64,000 nucleotides of DNA. It comes from Pedobacter sp. FW305-3-2-15-E-R2A2 (GTDB lineage: Bacteria; Bacteroidota; Bacteroidia; Sphingobacteriales; Sphingobacteriaceae). The DNA lies in contig NZ_CP151803.1 in the NCBI RefSeq assembly GCF_038446955.1, positions 1,116,001-1,180,000 of the forward strand. The letters are read 5' to 3'. The translations under genes and the position numbers were made by a program. This document shows, piece by piece, positions 44,363 to 52,012 of this stretch (the first letter of the stretch is position 1; the number at the start of each line of letters is the position of its first letter). Under the pieces are notes generated by a model. That model was not told the DNA's origin. It made no database searches and saw only the letters and a list, made by a program, of their open reading frames with translations.

Positions 44363-45193
44363 TTACCTGGGTATTTTGATCAACATGAGTTGATAGTCTT
44401 CTATTTCAGTCAGCCTGTATTGATTTGCTATCGATAGCGTTTGCAGGTCGAGCTGCAGGATATGGTGGTCCTTAATTTTCCATTTTCCACTGGTCTCAAG
44501 GCTGTCAACCTCTTTATTATTCAGCACAGATTTATGACCATTTCTATAGTTTTGCACTTGTTTATAGTCGAAGGTCTGATCGGCTTTAAAGGCCAGGTTA
44601 ATCGACCTGCGACTGATGGCTTCAGGGAGGTTGCCCTGACTGGTGTTAAGGGAGTGATTGTCGGTTAATTCGTAATATTTGTCGTAAAAGGTCTGACATT
44701 TTCTGGTCTTACAACGACTGTTAAAATCACTTCTGATCAGATAAAGTGTATCTGCATTTTTAGTAAGTGCTGTATTCCATGTTTTCTTTTTTAGTAAAGC
44801 CGGGATGTCAAACTGCTGATTTACTCTTTTAAGGAAAAGTGTATCTATGTTGTGTTTTGTCCCTTTGGAACTTCCTCCGCCATAGCGATTGAACATATAA
44901 ATATCGTCAGATTCAAAACCTTCTTTTTCAATCCTCTCCATCACCATTAAAGGAGGAGCTTCCATAATGAACATTTCTGAAAGTAAGAATTTATGGTATC
45001 GCCGCTCTGGTAGAGAAAAGGACCCGTCTTCTGCCGTAATGGTTTCACCCACCTTACAGTTGACCACCGGATTGCGACTGTAATCCATGACGATGCCACG
45101 AATTTCCGGTCTCGCCAACCTGGACACACAAGAAGTTAACGACAGGATAAATAAGATGGAGGCAATATTTAAGCGGATTTTTTTTGACGTCAT
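44363..45193 (-). CDS. Lipoprotein with carboxypeptidase-regulatory-like domain
   Basis: A 276-residue lipoprotein (LTSC, Cys22). Residues about 28-75 resemble a small beta-sandwich regulatory domain (IRGIVMDYSRNPVVNCKVGETITAEDGSFSLPE). The rest is unassigned with several tyrosine-rich stretches and a possible Cys pair (CKTRKC, near residue 165). I do not know a family. Single transcription unit, convergent with the previous gene. Confidence 0.65.
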   Translation of the reverse strand: MTSKKIRLNIASILFILSLTSCVSRLARPEIRGIVMDYSRNPVVNCKVGETITAEDGSFSLPERRYHKFLLSEMFIMEAPPLMVMERIEKEGFESDDIYMFNRYGGGSSKGTKHNIDTLFLKRVNQQFDIPALLKKKTWNTALTKNADTLYLIRSDFNSRCKTRKCQTFYDKYYELTDNHSLNTSQGNLPEAISRRSINLAFKADQTFDYKQVQNYRNGHKSVLNNKEVDSLETSGKWKIKDHHILQLDLQTLSIANQYRLTEIEDYQLMLIKIPR

Positions 45194-45369
45194 TTTGAAG
45201 AATCATGCTTCTGGTAACATCGGGCATGATCAGCGCAAATGTAAGGTTAATTGGCAGTTGTTTACTCGTTTTTTTATCAGGAAGACCTAAAAAGAAACTG
45301 TGATGATAAATAATGCGCAATATTTTCATACATAATATTTAAAATTAATTTTAGTGAAATAAAAATTGC

Positions 45370-45377
45370 TATGTTTG
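45370..45377 (+). promoter_or_regulatory. -7 promoter element before a lipoprotein gene
   Basis: TATGTTTG is a full match to TAnnTTTG. Transcription should start near 45384, so the upstream start at 45366 is not usable and the ATG at 45402 is the real start. Confidence 0.5.
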
Positions 45378-45401
45378 TTGCACACACAAATACATCAACA
45401 A

Positions 45402-46148
45402 ATGAAAAAATTACAGTTAATTCTGCCGGTAGCTCTGGTCTTACTGGCCAGTTCCTGCAAAAAAAACAATGGAATCACTATTCCTGAACCGGAGGTGACC
45501 AAAAAACATTTCGCTACGGATAGCATCTCATTTATTATAAACGGGAAACGTTATATTTCCGGATCTAACGCATCAGCCTCAAGAGGTGCCAGCAACAGGG
45601 GGACCAATATGAAGTTGAGTAAAACAAATGGTGATTGGAGCATTAGTAACGGTAATGATTATTGGGTTGGGGCCATCGATTCAGTTCAGTATATCAAGTT
45701 CTATGAGACTTCTCTGGACGAGAATTTTGGATCGATTAAATTTTCATTCATAAAAAACTATAAAAGAACAAGTTTAGTTAAAAATACATTGTTGTATGTT
45801 CCTAAAATCGAGACTGAAGTCATTACTTTGGGTGATCAGAACTATGCATTAGATTATGAAAGAGAAGGAAAAGACGAGGGGATCGCAATAACTTTAAGCA
45901 TAAAAACGCAGAATTTCACCTCCTATAGTCCTTTGTTTATTCGGATTCCTTCCTCACTGGGTGTGGAAAGCCACCGTGATTCTAAGTTCAAAATTCTTAA
46001 AATTGAAGATGTCAAGGGCACGGATTTTATGCGGATAGAGGCAGTTTTTGAAGGTAATCTATTTGACGAAAATGAAAAGCCTGTTAAAATTACGGATGGA
46101 TTTTTAAGACTTACAACCTTAAAACATGGAAGAGTCTTTCCATCATAG
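45402..46148 (+). CDS. Lipoprotein of unknown function
   Basis: 248 residues from the ATG at 45402. The signal peptide ends in LLASSC (Cys19). The mature part is strand-rich (FATDSISFIINGKRYISGS, DYWVGAIDSVQYIKFYETSLD, FEGNLFDENEKPVKITDGFLRLT), a pattern seen in Bacteroidota lipoproteins with beta sandwich or fimbria-like folds. I do not recognise a named family. Confidence 0.65.
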   Translation: MKKLQLILPVALVLLASSCKKNNGITIPEPEVTKKHFATDSISFIINGKRYISGSNASASRGASNRGTNMKLSKTNGDWSISNGNDYWVGAIDSVQYIKFYETSLDENFGSIKFSFIKNYKRTSLVKNTLLYVPKIETEVITLGDQNYALDYEREGKDEGIAITLSIKTQNFTSYSPLFIRIPSSLGVESHRDSKFKILKIEDVKGTDFMRIEAVFEGNLFDENEKPVKITDGFLRLTTLKHGRVFPS

Positions 46149-46290
46149 CCTTTGCTGGATTAGCCTTTTAATGGTAAAAAATAAATAATTCCTCTTTTTT
46201 AACACTATTTAACACTTTTTCTTGAAACGAAGTTGTAAATTTAGTCTTGAATTTAATCAGGGATGAATTAAGTTTAGTTAATTTAAGTAT

Positions 46291-46321
46291 ACGGGTGAGC
46301 AACTGATTACTGCTTACCCGT
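46291..46321 (+). terminator. Rho-independent terminator-like hairpin
   Basis: An 11-bp stem (46291-46301 with 46311-46321, one G-T pair; core ACGGGT/ACCCGT) with a nine-base loop, followed by a T/C-rich tract. It lies 143 bp after the lipoprotein stop. Confidence 0.6.
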
Positions 46322-46411
46322 TGCTATTTCTTTCTTTCCCCTTTCTTTCTGTTTCTCTTTTATTGCTATACCTGCAATCGGCATAGATGAAACTGTATAT
46401 CTGTTTATTTG

Positions 46412-46443
46412 TTTGGAATGTTTATTCCATTTCTGTAGATTTG
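46412..46443 (+). promoter_or_regulatory. TetR gene promoter with embedded palindromic operator
   Basis: TTTG at 46412-46415 and a full -7 TAGATTTG at 46436-46443 lie 20 bp apart. Between them sits the palindrome TGGAAT-GTTT-ATTCCA (46414-46429). A GGAAT-N4-ATTCC palindrome also occurs before the MFS gene at 47043-47056. A repressor bound here would block the promoter (autoregulation). Confidence 0.75.
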
Positions 46444-46462
46444 TAGCTCAAAGAAGAAGAGC

Positions 46463-47020
46463 ATGAATAAGAAGGAGCAGATCTTAAAGGCGACATTGAA
46501 ATTAATTGTAGAAAAGGGAATTGAATCCACGCCAATGTCAGAAATAGCGAAGGCTGCTGATACGGGTATGGGGGCCATCTATAATCATTTTCCCAATAAA
46601 GAATCGCTGATCAATGCGTTGTATTTTTATTTAAAGGCTAAGGAGTCTGCGATCATCATGGAAGGATACGACCAGTCTTTACCTGTAAAGCAGCGTTTTA
46701 TCTGGTTATGGAAAAAGATGATCAATTATTTTATGGCTGAACCCATGGATTTTATGTTCCTGGAGCAGTTCTATTATTCTCCCGCAATAGATCCAAAAGC
46801 AAAACATGAAGGAAGTTTGTACGTCAACGTCCTTGATTCGGTGTATTTAGACGGTCAGACACAGCAGATCATAAAGGATGGAAATGTGAAAGAATGGATT
46901 GGATTCACAAGTGGTTCCCTGGTCTCCCTCGTTAAATTGCACCATAGCAATTACATCTGTTTGCAAGAGGAAAGCGTAGATAATTACATTCAGGCGGCCT
47001 GGGATGCCATAAGAAGTTAA
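46463..47020 (+). CDS. TetR/AcrR family repressor
   Basis: A 185-residue repressor. Residues 1-50 form the TetR DNA-binding domain (KEQILKATLKLIVEKGIESTPMSEIAKAADTGMGAIYNHFPNKESLINALY). The remaining helical domain has the ligand pocket (YDQSLPVKQRFIWLWKKMINYF, MDFMFLEQFYYSPAID). Only 12-20 bases separate the predicted transcript start from the ATG. It is followed at 62 bp by an MFS exporter with a matching operator, so it should repress both itself and the exporter. Confidence 0.93.
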   Translation: MNKKEQILKATLKLIVEKGIESTPMSEIAKAADTGMGAIYNHFPNKESLINALYFYLKAKESAIIMEGYDQSLPVKQRFIWLWKKMINYFMAEPMDFMFLEQFYYSPAIDPKAKHEGSLYVNVLDSVYLDGQTQQIIKDGNVKEWIGFTSGSLVSLVKLHHSNYICLQEESVDNYIQAAWDAIRS

Positions 47021-47042
47021 CACGAAATTTTAAAGTAAAAAC

Positions 47043-47056
47043 GGAATAGTCATTCC
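47043..47056 (+). promoter_or_regulatory. Second TetR operator (GGAAT-N4-ATTCC) upstream of the MFS gene
   Basis: GGAAT-AGTC-ATTCC lies 27 bp before the MFS ATG at 47083. The half sites are identical to those in the TetR promoter; only the four-base centre differs. Confidence 0.7.
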
Positions 47057-47082
47057 ACTTAGGTGGTTTGGGAGGGATAACT

Positions 47083-48249
47083 ATGAAAAATAAAATAGCT
47101 TACCTGGGCTGTCTCAGCCTGATAGGAATGATCACTACAGAGTTTGGTGTAATTGGAATACTCCCGCAAATAGCAAAATATTACGAGATCAGCATTGATC
47201 AGGCGGGGATGCTGCTTAGTGCTTATGCAATAGTAGTAGCGCTTGCGGGGCCTTTCATGACGATGTTTGCTTCCGGTTTTAACCGGAAAACGCTAATGGC
47301 AATAACCATGGCCATCTTTCTATTTACGGGCATTGTTTCTGCGATGGCACCTCCTTTTTGGTTATTGATGACGGTCAGGGTGCTGCCGGCCTTTCTGCAT
47401 CCGGTATTGGTTTCTACCGCGGTAGCCGCAGCAACGGGCAATGCTGATCAAAAGGAAGCACATCAAATGATGGCCATTGTAATCGGGGGGATAGGGATTG
47501 CAACAATTACTACAGTCCCTTTTGCGACCTACCTCGCTGGTGCTTTCAACAACTGGCAGGCATCCTTTGTATTGCAGGCCGGAATTAGTCTGACGGTATT
47601 GATTTTAATCTTATTGCTGCTGCCTTCTTTGCCTGTGGCAGAAAAAAAATCCTATCGCTCGCAACTCATGATCCTGAAAAAGCCGGTCTTTCTGGCCAGT
47701 GCCGTATGCTCATTTTTGATGATCGGCGCTATTTTTAGTACGTATAGCTATTTTGCTGATTACCTGAGCAAGGTGAATGGAATGGACGAAAAAACAATCA
47801 GCCTCATGTTGCTTTTATTCGGCTTAACCGGAATTGCCGGGAATTTCATTGCCGGAAAAATGCTGACAAAAAACATCACCCGAACTACCCTGATCTTTCT
47901 GTCTGGTCTTATGGCGATTGCTGTTTTCCTTTATTTCTCCGGTCCAATGTCTGTTTTAACGGTACTCATCATTGCCGTATGGGGCTTCCTGCAAACGCCA
48001 TGTTTTTTAACTTCCCAGGCTTATATGATAGAAACAGCAGCTGAAGCACCTGAATTTGCCAATAGCATTTCTATTTCTTTCGGCAATCTGGGCATCTCTG
48101 TTGGTACAATGATAGGCGGTATGTCCATCGCTTCCAAAGGCGTACAAAGTACGCCGATGGTGATGCTGGTTTTTGCGGGAGGGGCATTATTGATGATGCT
48201 GATCAAAACAATGCTGGAATCCAAACAGGCAAATGTTACTGCTCATTAA
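47083..48249 (+). CDS. MFS exporter (AraJ/sugar-efflux type)
   Basis: 388 residues from the ATG at 47083; the frame is open to a TTG at 47068, but a purine-rich GGAGGG at 47071-47076 fits the ATG. Twelve hydrophobic segments. The first helix motif EFGVIGILPQIAKYYEIS is that of the AraJ/YdhP arabinose-efflux and drug-efflux branch, with a loop FNRKTLM where motif A is expected. The substrate is unknown. It is controlled with the TetR gene by shared operators. Confidence 0.92.
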   Translation: MKNKIAYLGCLSLIGMITTEFGVIGILPQIAKYYEISIDQAGMLLSAYAIVVALAGPFMTMFASGFNRKTLMAITMAIFLFTGIVSAMAPPFWLLMTVRVLPAFLHPVLVSTAVAAATGNADQKEAHQMMAIVIGGIGIATITTVPFATYLAGAFNNWQASFVLQAGISLTVLILILLLLPSLPVAEKKSYRSQLMILKKPVFLASAVCSFLMIGAIFSTYSYFADYLSKVNGMDEKTISLMLLLFGLTGIAGNFIAGKMLTKNITRTTLIFLSGLMAIAVFLYFSGPMSVLTVLIIAVWGFLQTPCFLTSQAYMIETAAEAPEFANSISISFGNLGISVGTMIGGMSIASKGVQSTPMVMLVFAGGALLMMLIKTMLESKQANVTAH

Positions 48250-48264
48250 GCGCGCAGACTGATG

Positions 48265-48774
48265 TTATAATTTGATCTCAAACAGACAGGCTGGGGTATT
48301 GTGGTAATGATCTGGAAGGCCCTGAGTGTCTTCCAGATCAAACATACCAAGGAAGTTAAAACCGGAATTACAGTAATGGGCAATGAGCTTTGAGTTATTT
48401 CCCAGCGTATCGAGTCTGACAAAATCTTTATCATTTTCTTTTGCGTAAGCTTTAGCCCATGCCACAATAATTTCCATAAAGTTCTTCCCCCTGAAATCCG
48501 GATTGGTGGCAATCCTGTGAATGTAAACAGCGGCATCGTTATTTCGCTCTCCCCAGATTTGTTCGTCACTAAAGGTGGTTGCCCAGATACAGGCAATTTG
48601 ATCTTCAATGATCAGTTTCCATTGCCTGTTTTCTGCGATTTCAGTTTCAACAAGCTCCTGTTCAAATTCCGGCCATACCACTACTGTTTCTTTGGACCGC
48701 TGATAGGCGGCGGCAATGCGGTAAAGTCTGAATATTTCAGGGATATCGGTGGTGTTGCAATTCTCTATTTTCAT
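48265..48774 (-). CDS. GNAT family N-acetyltransferase
   Basis: A 169-residue acetyltransferase. The acetyl-CoA motif is AVYIHRIATNPDFRGKNFMEIIVAWAKAYAKEND, followed by VRLDTLGNNSKLIAHYCNSGFNFLG. The substrate is unknown. A 120-residue antisense frame over the same region is not a gene. Convergent with the MFS gene. Confidence 0.9.
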   Translation of the reverse strand: MKIENCNTTDIPEIFRLYRIAAAYQRSKETVVVWPEFEQELVETEIAENRQWKLIIEDQIACIWATTFSDEQIWGERNNDAAVYIHRIATNPDFRGKNFMEIIVAWAKAYAKENDKDFVRLDTLGNNSKLIAHYCNSGFNFLGMFDLEDTQGLPDHYHNTPACLFEIKL

Positions 48775-48969
48775 CGGAACATAATTGTTTTTTTAATGGC
48801 AATAAGGCTATCATATTTATGATCTTCATGCGCTCAGAAATTCGGTTTGTTTCACCGAATGAACAGCAGGCTCATAAAGATGAGGAATTTAAACGCAGGA
48901 TAAAATCCGAAACTTGCTCATTTTAGTTGACTGAACTTTTCCACTATATTTAACAGAAATGATAAAGAG

Positions 48970-49824
48970 ATGAAAGAGAATATTGCCAAAATCCTTAAAA
49001 AGATATACGTGCAGGATGCAGATTACAACAAAAAGTTAGATAGTTGGGAATATAAAATTCCAAAAACGCTGACTGATTCTGAATTGGAAAGTTTGAAGGT
49101 GCTCGATTTACTCCCCAATCAATTTGAGACTTTTGAACACGATATCGCTCTTCAAAGATTGATGAACCTTAAAAATCATAAAAAGTTAAGTCTGCCTTTT
49201 GTGACGGCATTGTTCCTGAAAGGAATCACTGGCGAAAATGTAAGAGGCAGGCAAACCCTGATGAGTTTTATTTACCTGAAACATTTGCCGGAACACAAAT
49301 TCCAGGGAAATGAAAGCTGTGAAATTTGCGGCCTGCCTAAAAAGGAAACCCTGGATAAAACAGAAGAGCTGTACAGTTATTATTCCGGACATTCCTGGAA
49401 TGAATTGCCGCTCCATTTCCTGATAGAGTTGGAAGAAGCCCTGAAATTTGATCAACCGGAAACTACTGAAAGTGATCATCAGAAATTAGTTGAACTGCTC
49501 AGTTTTATTGCCGAAGCAGAAAAGGACGAAACACCCGGGCAATTGGAAAAAAGAATTGCTAAACATAAAGTGTTGCCCAACACAGATAAGTATCAGCGAT
49601 ATGGTATTCTGCAAACGCTGGCAGCATGCGGGATTTTGCCGAATGATTACTTCGAACCTGCCTATGATAAATTCAGTACTCAAAAAGAACTTTGGGAGAT
49701 CAGTAAAAAGATGAAAGGTTCTTCGCGTTCTGATGTGATATTGCCACTGGCAGGCTGGAGAGGAATAAATAAAGTGAATTTAAAAAAATATAAAGAAATA
49801 TTCGTTGACCTTATGGAAAGCTGA
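48970..49824 (+). CDS. Hypothetical protein, possible zinc-ribbon-bearing
   Basis: A 284-residue cytoplasmic protein. The centre holds a CxxC pair (ESCEICGLPKKE, about residues 117-122) with no second pair. The N-terminal half is helical (TDSELESLKVLDLLPNQF, ALQRLMNLKNHKKLSLPFVTALFLKG), and the C-terminal half has an ILQTLAACGIL helix and an IILPLAGWRG-like end (VILPLAGWRGINK). I recognise no family. Confidence 0.6.
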   Translation: MKENIAKILKKIYVQDADYNKKLDSWEYKIPKTLTDSELESLKVLDLLPNQFETFEHDIALQRLMNLKNHKKLSLPFVTALFLKGITGENVRGRQTLMSFIYLKHLPEHKFQGNESCEICGLPKKETLDKTEELYSYYSGHSWNELPLHFLIELEEALKFDQPETTESDHQKLVELLSFIAEAEKDETPGQLEKRIAKHKVLPNTDKYQRYGILQTLAACGILPNDYFEPAYDKFSTQKELWEISKKMKGSSRSDVILPLAGWRGINKVNLKKYKEIFVDLMES

Positions 49825-49899
49825 TGAAGCTGGCATCCATATTATAAATGAGCGGGAAGCGATTTTATAGTATGGTGTTAACTTCTAAATTTTAAAGCA

Positions 49900-50718
49900 A
49901 TGTTAGGTTCGAAAATCGATTTATTTGGCAATGACTGGCTTGAGGTAGTATTTGATCAGAAAAACAAAACTTATGGAGCTTATCAGCTTCGCAGGCAGAG
50001 TAACTCAAATACGGCTAAAGCACTTCTTATCGCAGGAACACTGTTTATCCTGTTTTTTTTATCTCCTAAAATCATGAGTCTGATAAAAGGGCAGCATACG
50101 ATAGATGATCCTGTGGAAAAACAAGTTACCGTGGCGATTCAACCTCCACCAGCGGTAAATCCTGAAACTCCACCTCCAACAAAAATTGAACCGCCTAAAG
50201 CAAAGGAGGCCCAGGTTAAGTTTCCACCTCCTATAGTCGTAGACAGACCCGTTGATGCTGATCCGGTAATGATCAAGGATCTTGCGATATCGAATCCGGG
50301 GCAAAAGACGATAGATGGTGATCCTGAAGGAGAGATTGTCATTAAAGTTACACCTGGAGAGGGGCCGAAACAAAAAGCCATTACAGAAGATAACACCGTT
50401 CATGATTTTGTATCACTGGAAGTTCAGCCCTTTTTTCCGGGAGGGATTGATAAATTTTATAACTACCTGTCTAAAGCGATCAGGTATCCGGGCCCGGCTC
50501 AGGAAAATGGAATACAAGGAAAGGTATTTGTATCTTTTATCATTGAAACAAATGGTACACTAACCGATCTTAAAGTAGATAGAAAACTGGGTTTTGGTAC
50601 GGATGAGGAAGCACTGAGGGTATTAAAAGCCAGCCCGAAATGGATCCCTGGTATTCAGAACGGAAGGGCCGTTCGCGTAAGATATAATATTCCAATTAGT
50701 TTCTCTTTGTCTCAATAA
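49900..50718 (+). CDS. TonB-like energy transducer
   Basis: A 272-residue protein. One membrane segment at about 47-62, a proline-rich periplasmic linker (IQPPPAVNPETPPPTKIEPPK), and a C-terminal TonB domain at about 185-270 with YPGPAQENGIQGKVFVSFIIETNG and PKWIPGIQNGRAVRVRYNIPISF. It couples the proton motive force to outer-membrane receptors. No ExbB/ExbD genes are next to it. The N-terminal WLEVVFDQKNKTYGAYQLR motif is typical of Bacteroidota TonB variants. Confidence 0.94.
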   Translation: MLGSKIDLFGNDWLEVVFDQKNKTYGAYQLRRQSNSNTAKALLIAGTLFILFFLSPKIMSLIKGQHTIDDPVEKQVTVAIQPPPAVNPETPPPTKIEPPKAKEAQVKFPPPIVVDRPVDADPVMIKDLAISNPGQKTIDGDPEGEIVIKVTPGEGPKQKAITEDNTVHDFVSLEVQPFFPGGIDKFYNYLSKAIRYPGPAQENGIQGKVFVSFIIETNGTLTDLKVDRKLGFGTDEEALRVLKASPKWIPGIQNGRAVRVRYNIPISFSLSQ

Positions 50719-50734
50719 GCGCTTTATGGAAGAG

Positions 50735-50770
50735 AAAGGGGCCTCATTGTTAAAATGGTGCCCCTTTTTT
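50735..50770. terminator. Terminator between the TonB gene and the small minus-strand ORF
   Basis: Stem 50735-50748 with 50754-50767 (GGGGC/GCCCC core, one mismatch) followed by a T-run on the plus strand. It follows the TonB stop by 17 bases and, read on the minus strand, overlaps the end of the 61-residue gene. Confidence 0.75.
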
Positions 50771-50954
50771 ATTTGGCGTTATCCTCGCCTTGAGTACTTT
50801 CATTTGTGTTGATGCCATGGTCATCCAGTGCTTTATGGTAACCTAAAGAATGTTTAATTCCTCCCCAGGCCGTTAACATTAAAACGATGTCTTCATCCTT
50901 CAATGGTCCGTTAACCTGACTTTTACAATAATCTAAAAATTCATTTTCCGTCAT
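50769..50954 (-). CDS. Small hypothetical protein
   Basis: 61 residues (MTENEFLDYCKSQVNG, then LMLTAWGGIKHSLGYHKALDDHG). Coding is likely because the frame occupies the full gap between the terminator and the AraC gene, with an acidic-basic composition like a real protein. No family is recognised; no signal peptide. Confidence 0.55.
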   Translation of the reverse strand: MTENEFLDYCKSQVNGPLKDEDIVLMLTAWGGIKHSLGYHKALDDHGINTNESTQGEDNAK

Positions 50955-50996
50955 GTGGCAAAATTATGAATTGCTTTTAATACTGAGTCATAAAGA

Positions 50997-51905
50997 CTAC
51001 CTTAAAATATTCCTGTTTTTGTACTGACTGGGAGAAATACCCATAATTTGGCTAAATAGTCTTGAAAAGTAATACGGATCGGAGTAACCCAGTTCTGCTG
51101 CGATTTCTTTAATCAGCTTATTGCCGGAATATAACTCCTGACAAGCCTTTTGGATTTTAAGCTGGTTGAAATAGTCTATAGGGGAATGCCCGGTACTTTG
51201 TCTGAAAATATTAGATAAATGTGAAACAGAACATCCTGAGGCAGTGGCCAGTTCTGCAATGCTAACCGATCTGTTGAGGTGCTGTTTCATGTTTTCAACG
51301 GCCTTCTGTACAATCAGATCATGAGGATTTGTCGTTTCTTTGCGGATCAAAGACCCATATTGAAAAAAAAACAAATTCAGAAAGTTGACAAATAATAAGT
51401 TCACATAAACCAGGTATTGTGTACTATATCCCTGCTCTAATGTCTGAAACATTTCGTCAAACAATTCAACCGCCTCCGTACCATAAGCAAAAGCTTTTGG
51501 GAGAAAAGATTGTTTAGCGAACGAAAGTGTATTTAAGCCGGATAATCCATCTCCCCCAAATTTCAGCCAATAAATGCTCCATGGATCATGTTCGGAAGCG
51601 CCATATTCATGTTCGATATGCTGGGGCAATACCATAAAAGTATTCTGGCTAAGGATATGCTTTTCTCCAGCTGATATTACCCATCCCTCACCTTTCTGGC
51701 AATAGATGAGAATGTTCTCCGGACTCCCTTTCCTTCGATGAGTATGGTGGTTTAATGCCTCAGGGTAATACCCTAGATCAGTCAGGTAAAGCCCGTTAAG
51801 AAATACTCCGGTCGTTTTATGCTGCCTGATGATCTGTGGCGGAATGACGATAATTTTCCGCCCTTCCCCATGCCAGTAGTTTTTTGGAATGCCTGTTTTT
51901 GTCAT
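50997..51905 (-). CDS. AraC family regulator, probable fucose locus 2 activator
   Basis: A 302-residue paralogue of the 18697-19593 regulator. Sensor blocks GYYPEALNHHTHRRKGS, ENILIYCQKGEGW and DPWSIYWLKF mirror the other copy. The helix-turn-helix pair is VSIAELATASGCSVSHLSNIF and IKEIAAELGYSDPYYFSRLFSQIMGISPSQY. It is divergent from the second GH29 gene, and the shared 31-bp element lies between them. The ligand is probably fucose or a metabolite (inference). Confidence 0.92.
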   Translation of the reverse strand: MTKTGIPKNYWHGEGRKIIVIPPQIIRQHKTTGVFLNGLYLTDLGYYPEALNHHTHRRKGSPENILIYCQKGEGWVISAGEKHILSQNTFMVLPQHIEHEYGASEHDPWSIYWLKFGGDGLSGLNTLSFAKQSFLPKAFAYGTEAVELFDEMFQTLEQGYSTQYLVYVNLLFVNFLNLFFFQYGSLIRKETTNPHDLIVQKAVENMKQHLNRSVSIAELATASGCSVSHLSNIFRQSTGHSPIDYFNQLKIQKACQELYSGNKLIKEIAAELGYSDPYYFSRLFSQIMGISPSQYKNRNILR

Positions 51906-51924
51906 TGATTGTAAAGTTTGTAAA

Positions 51925-51955
51925 ATAATCCATCACTTTTAGTAAATCCTCTATT
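51925..51955 (+). promoter_or_regulatory. Shared fucose-regulon element, copy 3 (upstream of second GH29)
   Basis: ATAATCCA at 51925-51932, 16 bases, then CTCTATT at 51949-51955, ending 58 bp before the ATG at 52013. TATTTTTC, starting inside it, fits a weak -7 element. Confidence 0.65.
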
Positions 51956-52012
51956 TTTCGAAGATGAACTTAGTAATAACTTGGACTTACATAAGAGAAA
52001 AGATAAATTGAT

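Larger units (their letters stand above)
46149..46462. other. Gene-free 314-bp stretch before the TetR gene
   Basis: No open frame is supported. It holds a terminator-like hairpin (46291-46321) and the TetR promoter and operator (46412-46443). The remainder is T-rich and shows nothing I can name. Confidence 0.6.

Noticed and set aside
48246..48608. 120-residue minus-strand frame overlapping the GNAT gene
   Set aside because: It overlaps the real acetyltransferase in another frame and lacks any protein-like features.
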